Source of the DNA: Chrysaora quinquecirrha
Lineage: Eukaryota > Cnidaria > Scyphozoa > Semaeostomeae > Pelagiidae
Length of the DNA: 64,000 nucleotides
Direction: 5' to 3'
NCBI GenBank assembly: GCA_014526335.1
Contig: JACTAT010000060.1
Span: 8,411,686 to 8,475,685 of the forward strand
Below, piece after piece: positions 1 through 11,600 of the stretch (positions are counted from its first letter, which is position 1; the number at the start of each line of letters is the position of its first letter). Below the pieces are notes generated by a model. That model was not told the DNA's origin. It was given only the letters and a program-made list of their open reading frames with translations, and did no database searches. The translations under genes were made by a program, and so were the position numbers.

Positions 1-3000
1 TATGCAAAATGAATCAATACACCAACTTCGACTTTGTGATCATAGCCAGGGACATTCATGAATGTTCTTCCTGTAACTTCTGTTTTATCGACCTGAAAAA
101 GTATTAGGACTTCAGCAAGGCAGAAATCAGTCCAATGAATATAGATGAATATTAAGAAACAAGAAAATCTTAACATTGGCTGATTACTTCTCTCAACAAG
201 AGATTTTCTAGTTAATCGTCAAATACAGTGTGTGATAATTCGTGGAAATCTAAAAAAATGGTGGCACTTCAACTTATGAAATCTGCAAGGGCCATGTTTA
301 GCAGCCCTTGCAAAAGACAGTATATGAATGCAGCCTAATGTAATAAGTAATAAAGATGGTTGGATCAGGGAGTCTGTTATCAATACCATCAAAATCTGCA
401 TTGACTGTTTAACTTCTGTGCCAAAGAAGAGTGATTTTCAACCTGACGACCATTAGATATTTCATTTATAAATTGTCTTGTAGATATTTTACGAGTAGAA
501 ATGCTCTTCGAAACGGTGAAAATCTTAGCGAATTTTTGAGTTTTTGATGAAAAATTAGACTCATTACCTGAGTACTGAGTACCAATTATCGCTCATCAAA
601 CCGAGACAAACACCGAACCGAGATCGCTTAAACTTGTTTGTTTGAGCGTCCAGCAATTCAACTCAACAGCGATAACTACGACTCAGGGCACATCGCAAAA
701 AGAAGAAATTAATCACACAAAAAACTGAAAATATAGACATAACTGACCTCGATATCAGAGATTGCGGAGTTGAGTGCGCACGACCAATTTACAAGGCGAT
801 TTGCACGATAGATGAGGCCAGCATCGTGTAATTGCACGAAAGTTTCCTTGACAGCTCGGGATAGTTTCTAAAAAAAAATGGAAAAAATTTTTCATTAGCG
901 TATTACCCCAACCTAACGGAAAATTAACTTCATGGGATATTTTGAGAACTCTTTTGGTAAATTTATTGGAAAAAGTTGAATTCGCAGATGGAAAGCTCAG
1001 AAACAAAATGAGTATACTTGAAAGACAATTACTAAAACCGTGTTTGCTGTTGTTCTAGTTGCTCAAAAGGCAAAGAAGTGTTTACAGGAGTTTTCGTTTA
1101 ATAACACGACAGTAAATGACAAGGACAATCCTTGTTTTATCTGCTGACCCCAGAGATGGAAGAGGTGGCAAGCTTCTAAACCTTCACTAGGTCAACGAAG
1201 AGAAAAATAAAATAAAAGTACAAGGACTAAGCATTAAGTTCAGTGTGCACATTTAAATTCATGAAGGAGAAATCATGAAAAATACCATTTATCTGATCAA
1301 AATGAAAATGAAAATCTGTTCGAGCAGATGAACGTTTTCTGCGCAGACACATCTAGTTTACCTCCAGAATAGATGAATTGAATGAAAATTAGGCTAGTGA
1401 AGTTCAGACAGAGCAAGCAGGTTGGCTATAGGAACTCAGAAGTTAATTGAGACAAGTCTTACTTCATCCATTGTGAAACAAGCTCGGTCCCAATCCACAG
1501 AAACTCCCATACGTCTGAACTGATCGTAAATCTTTCCACCTTTCCTGTTAGACAAAAGATGGAAACACCGTGAAGTTAATTTACACAGGTTAAATAAATG
1601 AACAAATACCACAGACAAATGAGAAGAGGGATAAAAGGAGAATAAATATCCAACAACTTTAAATTTAGTTACAATAGATGTGTCAACCTGAAGGGTCACT
1701 TTTACCTTCCTTAAGTCAGCAATCCTCTCTACATATGAGAGACGATGATTTGTATTAGAGTGAGAGGGTGTAAATTCAGTTTAGTTCAAGTCAGGTATTG
1801 ACCTTCGCTCAAAACGTGTGCCCTAGGTCAGGTCTTCGTAAAGAAAATCCCCTGGCTTAAGATATTCAAGGGTTCAAATTACGATAACAGGAATAATCAT
1901 GAATTTCAATATTTAGGGCGTATTTTTTTGGCTACATTCTGTTTTCAGCAGACGCCTTTCTTTTCGGCAGACGTCGAGACGTATTTTTTGGTACCATCTT
2001 CTGAAAACGGTAGATTTCGCAGGCCTCAAAAACCTTCTGTGCCTGAAGCTGGAAGGTTTCGCAGACATCGCAAGCAATCTCGTTCTCCTTTAAAATGTAT
2101 GGTTTAGTTCGATTCTGTTCTGATCAGCCTAGCATTTTCGGCAGCTGTATTTTATATGGTACAGGAAATTTTTCCTGCTAAATCTACCGTTTTCATATTT
2201 TGGAAGATCTGCCAAAATCAGGAGGTTATCAAAAAAATACGTGTCTTACTCATTCTTCCATTTCCAAACTTCATCAACAAATTTTTCTCTGCCAATATCA
2301 TGACGTGAGATGCCTTGCTCCCTTTTCAATTTACGCTCAACAACAACCTGATAAACGGAATAAATGATGTCAAACGAAAGGAATAAATAAAGAACAGAAT
2401 GAGGTACACTTTTTAAGACAAGAAGGCAACATTTATCTCCGATGTAGGCTGCTAGAAAGTGCAGTTGAATATATAGTCACTATCAACAAATTTTGTCATC
2501 GTTTTTGTTATCAAATAAAAAAGTTTAAGCTTCTGATTATACTTTTCATCAGCCATGTATCTGTTTTTCGATGAAATTTTTAACAAACAATTTGAATTAT
2601 TTTGGCGTTTGTGTGGCTAAATTTTCAAAGTCTCAGTCATTCAGAAGTAACTTCGCTTATGCATTTAAGCCCAGGACAAACCGTCCAAACAGAGATCCAA
2701 CACTAGAGGGGCAAAGGGGGGTGGTCAAAGAAAATTAGGACGCGATTTCTATGATTTATTTAATGTTAGTTTTGACAATAGTGATGTGACACTAATTTAC
2801 ACTAACATGAAGCAACTCCAGAGATTGCATTAAGTCATTATTTGTTGCAAAAGGAACAAGCGCATTTGTTACTAAGAAACCACGTTTTTAGCAAGTTTTT
2901 AAACTGCCTTAGGTTTCGAGATGATGTTATTTCATCCGGAAGGGCGTTCCAGATTTTTGGTCCTTGGAAACTTAGTGATTTGATTCCATTGCTTGTAGTC

Positions 3001-6000
3001 CTGACTTTCGGAATTTCAAGGATATTTCTTTTACGGAGGTTGTGATCTACTTGCTTTGGTGAAAAATAGCTTTTCATAAATACTGGGTTAATATTGTTAA
3101 GAGTTTTGTAGATTTCATACGCTAGAAGTCTAATGGATTGGACATGGACAGTAGTTTCTCTAGATCTTGCAAGTAAAGTTTCGTACGAGGACGTAAAGAA
3201 GGCAAACACTACCTTGCCCGAAAAATAACAACTTGCAATACAGGCCATAGAAAGCTTTTTCTGAATAACACTAATTATTGAATACCCTGTGCAACAGTTT
3301 ATTGGACACAATTTGAGCTGCATGCAATACATTTAGTGCTGAGGTAAATGCATTGCACAGGCATACAAAAAAGTCATGAGAAGCTTACTTGAGTTGCAAT
3401 GCCAGCATGATCACAGCCTGGATTCCAAAGCGTCGTCTTTCCATGCATTCTGTGCCTGTTGTACAGAAAGTTCATACATATATTATACATATGTTATAAC
3501 GAACCATACCAACAAACATACCAATGCCATTATGCCAGAAATATAACAGATATATAGATCTTAAAATACAGTCAATTAACGATCAAGCAACAACAATACT
3601 TGCATCATTTAACATGAACATTAACCATATAGAAGCGAAAATAAGGTCCCGAGGGGGGGAGGGTACTTAGTATAATTTTGTGACGGTTATGTGCCACCCA
3701 TATGGGTGGGTTTTTGGCTCTGAAATTCTCAAAACATGGGTATGATTTTAACCAAAATCCCATAAAAGTGGGTGGCAAATTGAAGAAAAGTCGAAAGTTT
3801 AACTTTAATTCGGTAAGAAAAGTAGAAAAATCGCGTCAAACATGTTCGTAGCACAATATCAAGCAACAATAAGGCCTAGAAAGTCTTATTATTCTCATAT
3901 TCCGCTTATTATTACTCATAAAATAGGGTTTGATTCTGCAAAGGTCTACATTATAAATGGGTGGGTTTCCAAAATCCGGGCGGCACATCCCCATCCATTC
4001 ATAAGTCATGTACCCCCCGGGTATAAGGTCAAGCTTTAGACATGTGTTGTTTACAGCATCAACGTATAAAGAACTAAAGAGGACAAAGTTAAGAACTTCA
4101 AAGTAATTAGGAACAGAGAAAGACATACTTGAAGTGCCGTGTTCTTAATTTTAATAAACGAAAACAGAGCTGTTGATACAAGACAATTTAGCACATCCTC
4201 TCTCATGTTTTCAATTTTCTAAAAACAGCCTCAGTATGTACAATACAGTACAAACGTAGCGTCCTTATATCCCCATCTTTACGGTAGGGATTTCACCAAA
4301 TAGATGGCCCCATATGCAGGAAGTTATCAACAAAATGGCCTATGTGTCGAGCAATGAAATCTGGTACTGTATATCCCAAAGATGTTTCGTTATTTTTAAC
4401 TTCAATGTCCTTTAGTTGCTACAAATAGGGAAAATGGTCACGTTATTCAGAGACGAACGTAAATTTTCTGATAAAAGAGCCTGTGGCTTGACAGAGGGGT
4501 AGATGAAAACCCTGCCCCCTTTTCCCACGCCATAGATAGGGGATGAGATGTTGCTCACAATGTCAAGACAAGTTTATTTCGTTATATCAGTGACAGTATA
4601 CTAAACTTCAAAACTGCGATGAACAGCGGAATATCACAGGGCATACTTGAAAGCGTTGTTTCGTCTGAAACTTCTCAGAGTATAAACGTCTGGAATAGAA
4701 CGAAACAATTGACTAGGCGGAATTTATACATATGTGGATCGAAACGCACCAATCAGAAAAGTTAAGCTTGATTGGTATTGTGTTTAAAACACTAATCAGC
4801 TCACGGACAACTTGGTTGAATATATTCTATCTTAGTCAATCGCTTCAGCCAATTTCTGACGTTTATACTCAGAGGAGTATCAGAGAAAAAGTATGCCTTC
4901 TGATGTTTCTGCTGTTCATCCCGATTTTGACAACATACCATCTTGTAACAGCATCTTCAATGGCAAGCATCAAGGCATGTCCAAGATGTAAGCTACCAGT
5001 GACATTAGGCGGAGGAATGCAGATCACAAACTGTCCCTTTGGATTTTCTTTCAAGTCGTTTCCTGCCTGCGAAAAATATACGTGAATAATGAAATTTTCA
5101 AGAAGTAGATTAATGATTAATTTTTCTCAAAAAAGACACCGTTTTATGAACTTTCAAAAAATAGTTTCACAAATTTTCATGGTTCTATGATCCACGTGAA
5201 GGTGAAGTGGCATCAGTTCTTCGCAAAAACCTTAGCATAACTTTCAGTGTGAATGAACTTAACATAACTTTCAATGAATGAACTTGAAATATTTTACCTG
5301 AAATTCTGGCTTGAAGAAACCCTGAAAATGGCAAAAAGAGGTATGATAAATTTGAACAGAAAGAAAGCTTAATAGCATTTCAAAAGACTAGGTGAAGAAT
5401 ACTACATAAATAATTTGCCATTCATGACCAATATGTGTAATATGTATTTTGTGCTGAAGAATGCTCAACATAGTCGAGATAAAGAGTTTTTGATACCAAA
5501 TTGGTATTAAGCAACAAAAATTTGAAAGTTTTATTATCTTAGCATTTGCATTATTGATTTAGCTAGCATTCAAAGTTCACAATTCAATAAGGCTTTGACC
5601 TAACCAGTTGGGGTGAGGTGAAAAGTTCAACCCCCAGTTACATGATCAGAGCCCTATAGAATTGGGAACTTTGAAGGCAAGTGAACTCTATAACTCAGTC
5701 GTTAGGATAGTGAAACTTTGCACTCAGACAAAGTTTAAGATGCTTTATACAAATTTAGCATCAAGAACTTGATATCATGAAGTTTTGAGAAATTTCAACA
5801 TTGGTGGCCTTCTGTGACAAAGTCTATAATGAGTACCACTTTAAAACAAACTGGTGTTGTTGTTAACATTGTTGTCACTGTTTCTAAAGAGTGGGAAGAC
5901 ATTTAATCAGTCTGAGGAGATACTCATCCTCACTCTCTCACCCCTACAGGAGGTGCTTGGGTGGCAAGAATTTCTAGGAAACTGCATCTTACACGCTTTT

Positions 6001-8051
6001 TTGTTTATAAAGAACCTAGCTCAAGCCCAAGTTCTTAAAGTTCCTCATTTTTTTTACCTCTTTTGAGGTGATTGTAGTTCCAAAAGTTCCTTAATAGTTC
6101 CTTAATTTTAACTGCAGATACAGTTTAATGACTACTGTACAGATACATTTGCATGTAAGCAAAGCTCGAAACTACTCATGGAAAAATTTGATACATGGGA
6201 AAAGTAAAATTTATGTGATTTTCGACTGTAAATGGATGGAACGGGCTTTCTAATTCTTGATTGTTTGCAGTGATAAAAATATTCAACAATGAAAAGTTCC
6301 TTAGTGATGTTCTCTTTAGTAGTATAAGTTCTTTAAATTTTTTGGGCCTTCTACATGTAGGTTCCTTCTAAAGTGGTTCCTTATAAAAAAAAAAGTGTGT
6401 ATCAAACTCACCTGCTTTTCCCACCATGCATACCATGTGGACTCAACATACAGAGGACTATAACTATCAGGAAGCTCACATTCAACATCTATGAAAATAC
6501 CATATAAATTGGCATTTAAAAGCAAATACAAAAATTACATTCAACTCATAGTAAAATATGATAAGGCTTGTCAGAAGCGAGGGTGGGGTGGCAGCTACAG
6601 CTAATTCTAAAAACAATAGCATGGCATGATCACCACTCTGCAGAGTGTGGCACTTCAGTTGAGGTGTGCAAGAAGTTTTCAAAACTCGTCAAGTGCGCTT
6701 TTCAAGTGTTGAAATTGCATTTATTGTAGAATATAAAGCCTTTTCTTGGATATTTTTGCCACTTAATTGTTGAACTCATAATGTTGTTAGGCCCAAAATT
6801 TTTAACATCTTGCAATTTTTTAGATGCACATGAAAAACATCCTCTCCATTCAGGTGCACCAAGTCTGCACCAAGTGCACCAATCTTGGGTGAGCTACTGC
6901 CGTACTCTGCAGACTGGCATGATCAAAGAATTATTACATCATACATAAGATACTCTTCAAATGTTTCAGCCTCCCCCAGCACTGATGCCTTGTGGTGGCA
7001 CTGCAAGTTGATATTTGAATTCCATCAACCAAACACAAATAAATATGAGAAAATGCTTTACCTTTTTTGTCACCTGTCAATGTATTAATGTCATACGTAA
7101 TGGATGATTTCACTTTTGCTTTTTCTTTTTTTGCTTTAGACTTTTCCTGCAAAACCATCAGCAAAATTGTTAGAAAATACAGACCAAAGGGGAGCCAAAA
7201 ACAGACCAAGAATGCTTTACCGCAAGACCAGGGGATACACTTATTACATGAGTCCTAGCAACAGTGTAGTCAAGGGGGCACAGAGGTCACCCCCAATCAT
7301 TACCAAGATAGATTTTATGTATGTTTTTGGGTAAATCTGGTATAAAGGTGTTGCAGGGTACAGCTTGGTTATTTGTTCTTAGAACCATGCCCTTATTTTC
7401 CTCCAGGACTGATAAGTTTGCAAAGTGCATGAAGGTGCATGCCCAGACTGGAATTCTTGTAGATTGCGTGTGGAACTGTGTGCTTGAAAACAATAGAAGA
7501 ACAATAGGACCTATTGTTTACCCAAAGATTTCACCCGGAAGATCTTCCGTGCGCGGTACATACTTTCCAGTCTTGAGGCGTGCTTGGCTATTGTTTTAAA
7601 AACAATGGCTCTATTGTTTTCCTTTGTTCTTTGTTAAATTGCCCACAACATAAAAAGCAGTCTGGTTTTCCTCTGCCATGCCCTTTTGCCCCCCCTCTTG
7701 TTATGCCCCTGAGTCTGTCATTGCTACTAGCCCCTGATGAGGGGGTAAATTGGACCATAATTTGGACTAATTTGGTTTAGGTATGGTAGAATCATATACC
7801 TCTCCTTGCTGCTGCTCAAGCTTCTTCTTTGCAAATTTTTCCAACTTTGCTTGCTTTTTGGCTTCATTCTTCAGCTGTTTAGCAGTCTTGACAGGAGCCT
7901 CATTATTGGCAATTGAGTCGTTTGGTGGCGCACTGCTCATTGTCAACAATCTTTGATGGCTACTTTTTCTTTGTAACAACACACCAAAGGTCTTCTGAAA
8001 ATTAAATTTGCTATAAGATTCAAAAACACGTCCAAATCGGCAAATATTCAT
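1..8051 (-). CDS. VARS: Valyl-tRNA synthetase, 5' ten exons (gene runs off left edge)
   Basis: This gene encodes class I valyl-tRNA synthetase, which charges tRNA-Val with valine. I read exons at 8051-7800, 7146-7062, 6488-6412, 5321-5298, 5066-4939, 3455-3389, 2347-2250, 1544-1463, 867-748 and 92-1. All junctions agree in phase and the total is 1025 nt (about 341 residues). Exon 5 carries the Rossmann-fold signature [13 protein letters not shown], with HLGH as the HIGH motif. Exon 6 carries [13 protein letters not shown], and later exons carry WDRACFTMD and [18 protein letters not shown], all typical of ValRS. The KMSKS half lies outside the window. Exon 1 has two in-frame Met codons, at 8051 and about 7940. 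The first precedes a basic, acid-free presequence and the second precedes a Lys-rich cytosolic-type N-terminus, as in yeast VAS1. Exon 4 is only 24 nt. The family call is certain, and dual targeting is inference. Confidence 0.95.
2740..3260 (-). mobile_element. 5'-truncated non-LTR retrotransposon, reverse transcriptase C-terminus
   Basis: Minus-strand codons from about 3200 to the stop at 2838 read as the tail of a jockey/CR1-type ORF2. They include [14 protein letters not shown], then the diagnostic [12 protein letters not shown], a Leu/Phe/Lys helix and a final Cys-x-Cys-x2-Cys-Asn. Only this 3' end is present, which is usual for LINE insertions. It lies in a VARS intron, in the same orientation as the gene. 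Element limits are approximate. Confidence 0.75.
3645..4026. mobile_element. Probable hairpin MITE with G-run/C-run ends
   Basis: A left end CCCGAGGGGGGGAGGGTAC and a right end GTACCCCCCGGG are inverted. GTGGGTTT(T)-type motifs recur inside on both arms. No protein can be read. It lies in a VARS intron. The boundaries are approximate. Confidence 0.55.
5990..6401 (+). mobile_element. MITE, about 410 bp, TA-flanked CACGCTTTTTT termini (copy 1)
   Basis: The element begins TACACGCTTTTTT with ATAAAGAACC and ends GGTTCC with the complementary A-run and GTGTGTA, giving termini of about 25 bp. The TA at each end looks like a mariner-type target duplication. The interior has no open frame. It lies in a VARS intron, and its right end is about 10 bp from the donor of the exon ending at 6412. 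Confidence 0.85.
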
Positions 8052-8659
8052 AAATTTTCAAGCAAAGAAAGCCATCTTAAACTTTGCTGTGCCTGTTGAT
8101 GGCGATGGGCCTAGGTGAAAAGAAGCCTTTCACTCGTGTATCCCTGTGATCAGAACAGTGTGATGCCTCGAGATGATGCAATATTAACCTCTTTTTCAAC
8201 ATCATTGTCAAAAAGTTCGGATAATGGTTCGAGTTCGGAAGGTTCAGGTTCAATTCTTATCTCGTTTTGTGTTTTGGAGTACCGCACATATTTCGCCTGG
8301 GATGTTTCTCTGTGGACGCAAATGTCGTTTAATTTTCAAAAACATGTACAGTATAGTTGGATATAAGTATATTTCACTAAGTCATGAAATTCCATGGAAA
8401 ATTGTGGGTGAAATTCTCAGAACCAACCCCAAAAACCAATTTCACTCATCAGTTTGTAACTCTATCACTTCGTGGTCGTGCAATTTGCCAAATTTTGTAA
8501 ATAGATATCACATATCTTAAACATTAGTATATATAAGGTAAATGGAATGTGTTTCCGGGATCTTAAAGCCTTCAGGGTCTATAATAGCAGTGGATATCGC
8601 AGACAACGATTAGAACTTTTTGGCGCTCGTGAAAGGAGTAGTACAGAATCACAACCACA
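8052..8659. promoter_or_regulatory. Divergent promoter region between VARS and the ZP gene
   Basis: This 608-bp spacer separates two start codons that point away from each other, so it should hold both promoters. A TATA-like TATATATAAG lies at 8528-8537, about 120 bp before the ZP-gene ATG and in its orientation. No comparable element is evident before the VARS start. Both promoter positions are inferred from gene layout. I see no repeat or other gene in the spacer. Confidence 0.45.
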
Positions 8660-11600
8660 ATGGGTGCGAATATGCTGGTTCTAACGATTGCTGCTTTTCA
8701 AGCCATCATCTCCACGACTGTATGTATCTTACTTATTAATCTTTTATACTTTATAATTTCTGGTAGAAGCTAACTTTTAGGGTGCGTTCTTACGGTCAAT
8801 TTTAGCGCCTTTTCTGTTTTCGCAGAGACGTGTTCTTTTCCTCGGCGTTCCTTGGAAGAAGGGTAGAGTCGTAAGCATGGGGCATTTCACTCGTCGAAAA
8901 GATGTACGAGATTTTCGTCGAAAAAAAAGATTTCCAAGCAATTTCTATGTAAACAGTAGAAATCTCAGCATGAGTAGTGCGAGAATCCAAAGAGTGGATT
9001 GCCCCTCGTTCGTAAGATTTCTAAACTTTCAGTTTAGTCGCAAAGTCAGCCTTGATGTGGGGACGAAGTGGGGAGGTTTTGCATAGAATCTCGCTTTCCT
9101 ATCGTGGTCCATCGTTTTAAAAGTTTCTCAATCTTTTACTTTTAGCTTTAGTTTTCAAAAGTCAATTTGTCTGAGATTTTCAAAATCAGATTTTGTAAGC
9201 CCAAAGCATAATGAATGAAATGACTTCTATTGACTATGCCTTCTACTGACTATGCCCAAAGGAATGCATCCCTTCAACATTTCATTCTACATGTTCCACG
9301 AGCCTTACGATTCCATTTAGTTACATCTAAGCTTCAGGTTGGAGCGTAATTACCTTACTTAAGCTTGGCTCAGAGTGTCACATTTTAGATTGTCGTGGAT
9401 TTTGGCAGTATTTGGTTTCCGAAAACAGAACCAAGTAGCCCTGATTTGGTTCACCATGAACGAGCCAATAAAAGAAGTTGAAGCTGGACTGGTGTAGAGC
9501 CAAAAAAGAAAAGCGGTGACAATGGCTTTTGTAGCTACCCAGAGTAGCGCTTGCAACACACTCCCTCCAGCAATTTTTTAAAGCGAGAATTTTATTAAAA
9601 ATAGACTAATGGTTAATTAGCATAGCTCATACAGCATCCATCCTTGGAAAAACCCAGTATTTTAAATGTACTATGTTTCGAACGTTACACGTTTTTTTTA
9701 TAAGAACACTGAAATTGAAGAAAGCCATGCAATGTTCTTAATTTTTCCGATTTGAATTTCCAATGATTGAGAGGTCACCTATTTTCTAGAGTTGAGAACA
9801 GGACAGCGCCATTTAAGAAAGTAAATTCTAATTTGTTTCTAGCTTCACAAAGCCTTGCAATGTTCTTAGCATGTTCTTACCTTTTCAGCCTCGGAAGCCT
9901 CATGGTCTTATATACTTTGTTCTTATAAAAAAAAACGTGTGCTTCAGTGGTCAGTTGATATCAATGCAAGGAAGTTTTTTGGCTTTGTAACCTAATCTGA
10001 ATTTTCCTCCTTTTCTGTAGGGGGGCTTTGCCGAAGCACTACTACCTTCACCCGTCTACGGGGTAAGTATTATTTTTTCCATGAAACCCAGAATTTAACA
10101 GAGAAGGTGCATCGCTGATAATTTTCAATTTTATTAGCTGCCAGCCTTCCTTCAAACTTATGTACTGCTTTACATTACTTATGCTGCTTATCAAAAAAAA
10201 TGAAATCATTGGAGTGGATGTTCTCGTACACGCTTTTTTTTTTATAAGGAACCACTTTATAAGGAACCTACATGTAGAAGGCCCGAAAATTTAAAGAACT
10301 TATACTACTCAAGAGAAAATCATTAAGGAACTTTTGAATGTTGAATACTTTTATCACTGCAAATAATCAAGAATTAGAAAGCCGGTTCCATTCATTTGCA
10401 GTCGAAAATCACATAAATTGTACGTTAAGCATGTATCCAATGTTTCTTTGAGTAGTCTCGAGCTTTGCTCACATGCAAATGTCTCTCTTTTATTGTTAAG
10501 ACCACTGTATGTGCAGTTAAAATTAAGGAACTATTAAGGAACTTTTGGAACTACAATTGCCTCAAAAGAGGTGCAAAAATAAGGAACTTTAGGAACTAGG
10601 CCTTGAGGTAGGTTCCTTATAAAAAAAAAAGCGTGTATATATCAAGCATCGTTAGGCCAGAATTGCCGACGGTCTGCGATATATGAGAGCCTCGCTTCAA
10701 GAATGGGAGCGATTGATAAGTGATCTTTGGCTTTGTCACAGATTCGAGACCTAGCCTGGTCGCATCGCTGTTGCACTCGCCTTCAGCGTCTCCAAAATCT
10801 CTCCCCAAGATCAGCTACTTTTTTTGTAGCGCAAATCGAATCCATACTAAGAAATACATAATGAAGGGATCATTATGGTTTTAGGATGGCTGTTGGAGTT
10901 ATAGCACGCTATCAGATGCATCTAGAAATATCCGCGTGCGAGGTTACAGCTACTTAACTGACAGGTATCTAAACGGTTGGTATAGATTCGCAGGAGCGGC
11001 AGGGGATAGAATGATTGATTATTGTCCGTATAGTTACAACAACAATGAATGTAGTGCTTCCGTAAAAGGCTGGATGCAAGGAAGACTCCCAAGTTATTAT
11101 GAAGGTGTTGTGTACAGATATGTATACTTCGCGGAAGGAACAAACTGCTACGCTGACAGTGTCCTGATACAAGTTCAAAACTGTGGAACCTTTTACGTGT
11201 ATAGATTTAGCAATTATTATTCACCTTATTATAATTCACGTTATTGTGGAATGACAACCATGTCATCCATAATAGAGGAGCCTTTTACCACTGTGATCCA
11301 AGAAACAACAGCAGCAGAGGCTACATCATCAATGATACCTCAAACAACACCAGCCTCGCAATCGGTAGACGGGTGTCGTCATTATCAAACATTATCAGAA
11401 GGAGGCAGAGCCGTCACAGATACTTCATACTGGAATTACCGTCAATGTGATGACAAGCTATACGGCTGGTATAGATTCATGGGAAACGCCGGCAACAGAA
11501 TGCTGGATTATTGTCCCCTGGCAACAGGTAGCTCTGGACATAAATGTGGCGCATACTACCAAGGCTGGATCACATCAGGATCAAAACCAAGCGTTTATGA

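Noticed and set aside
2842..3045. Plus-strand 67-codon frame at the LINE fragment
   Set aside because: It is the complement of the conserved reverse-transcriptase C-terminus on the minus strand.
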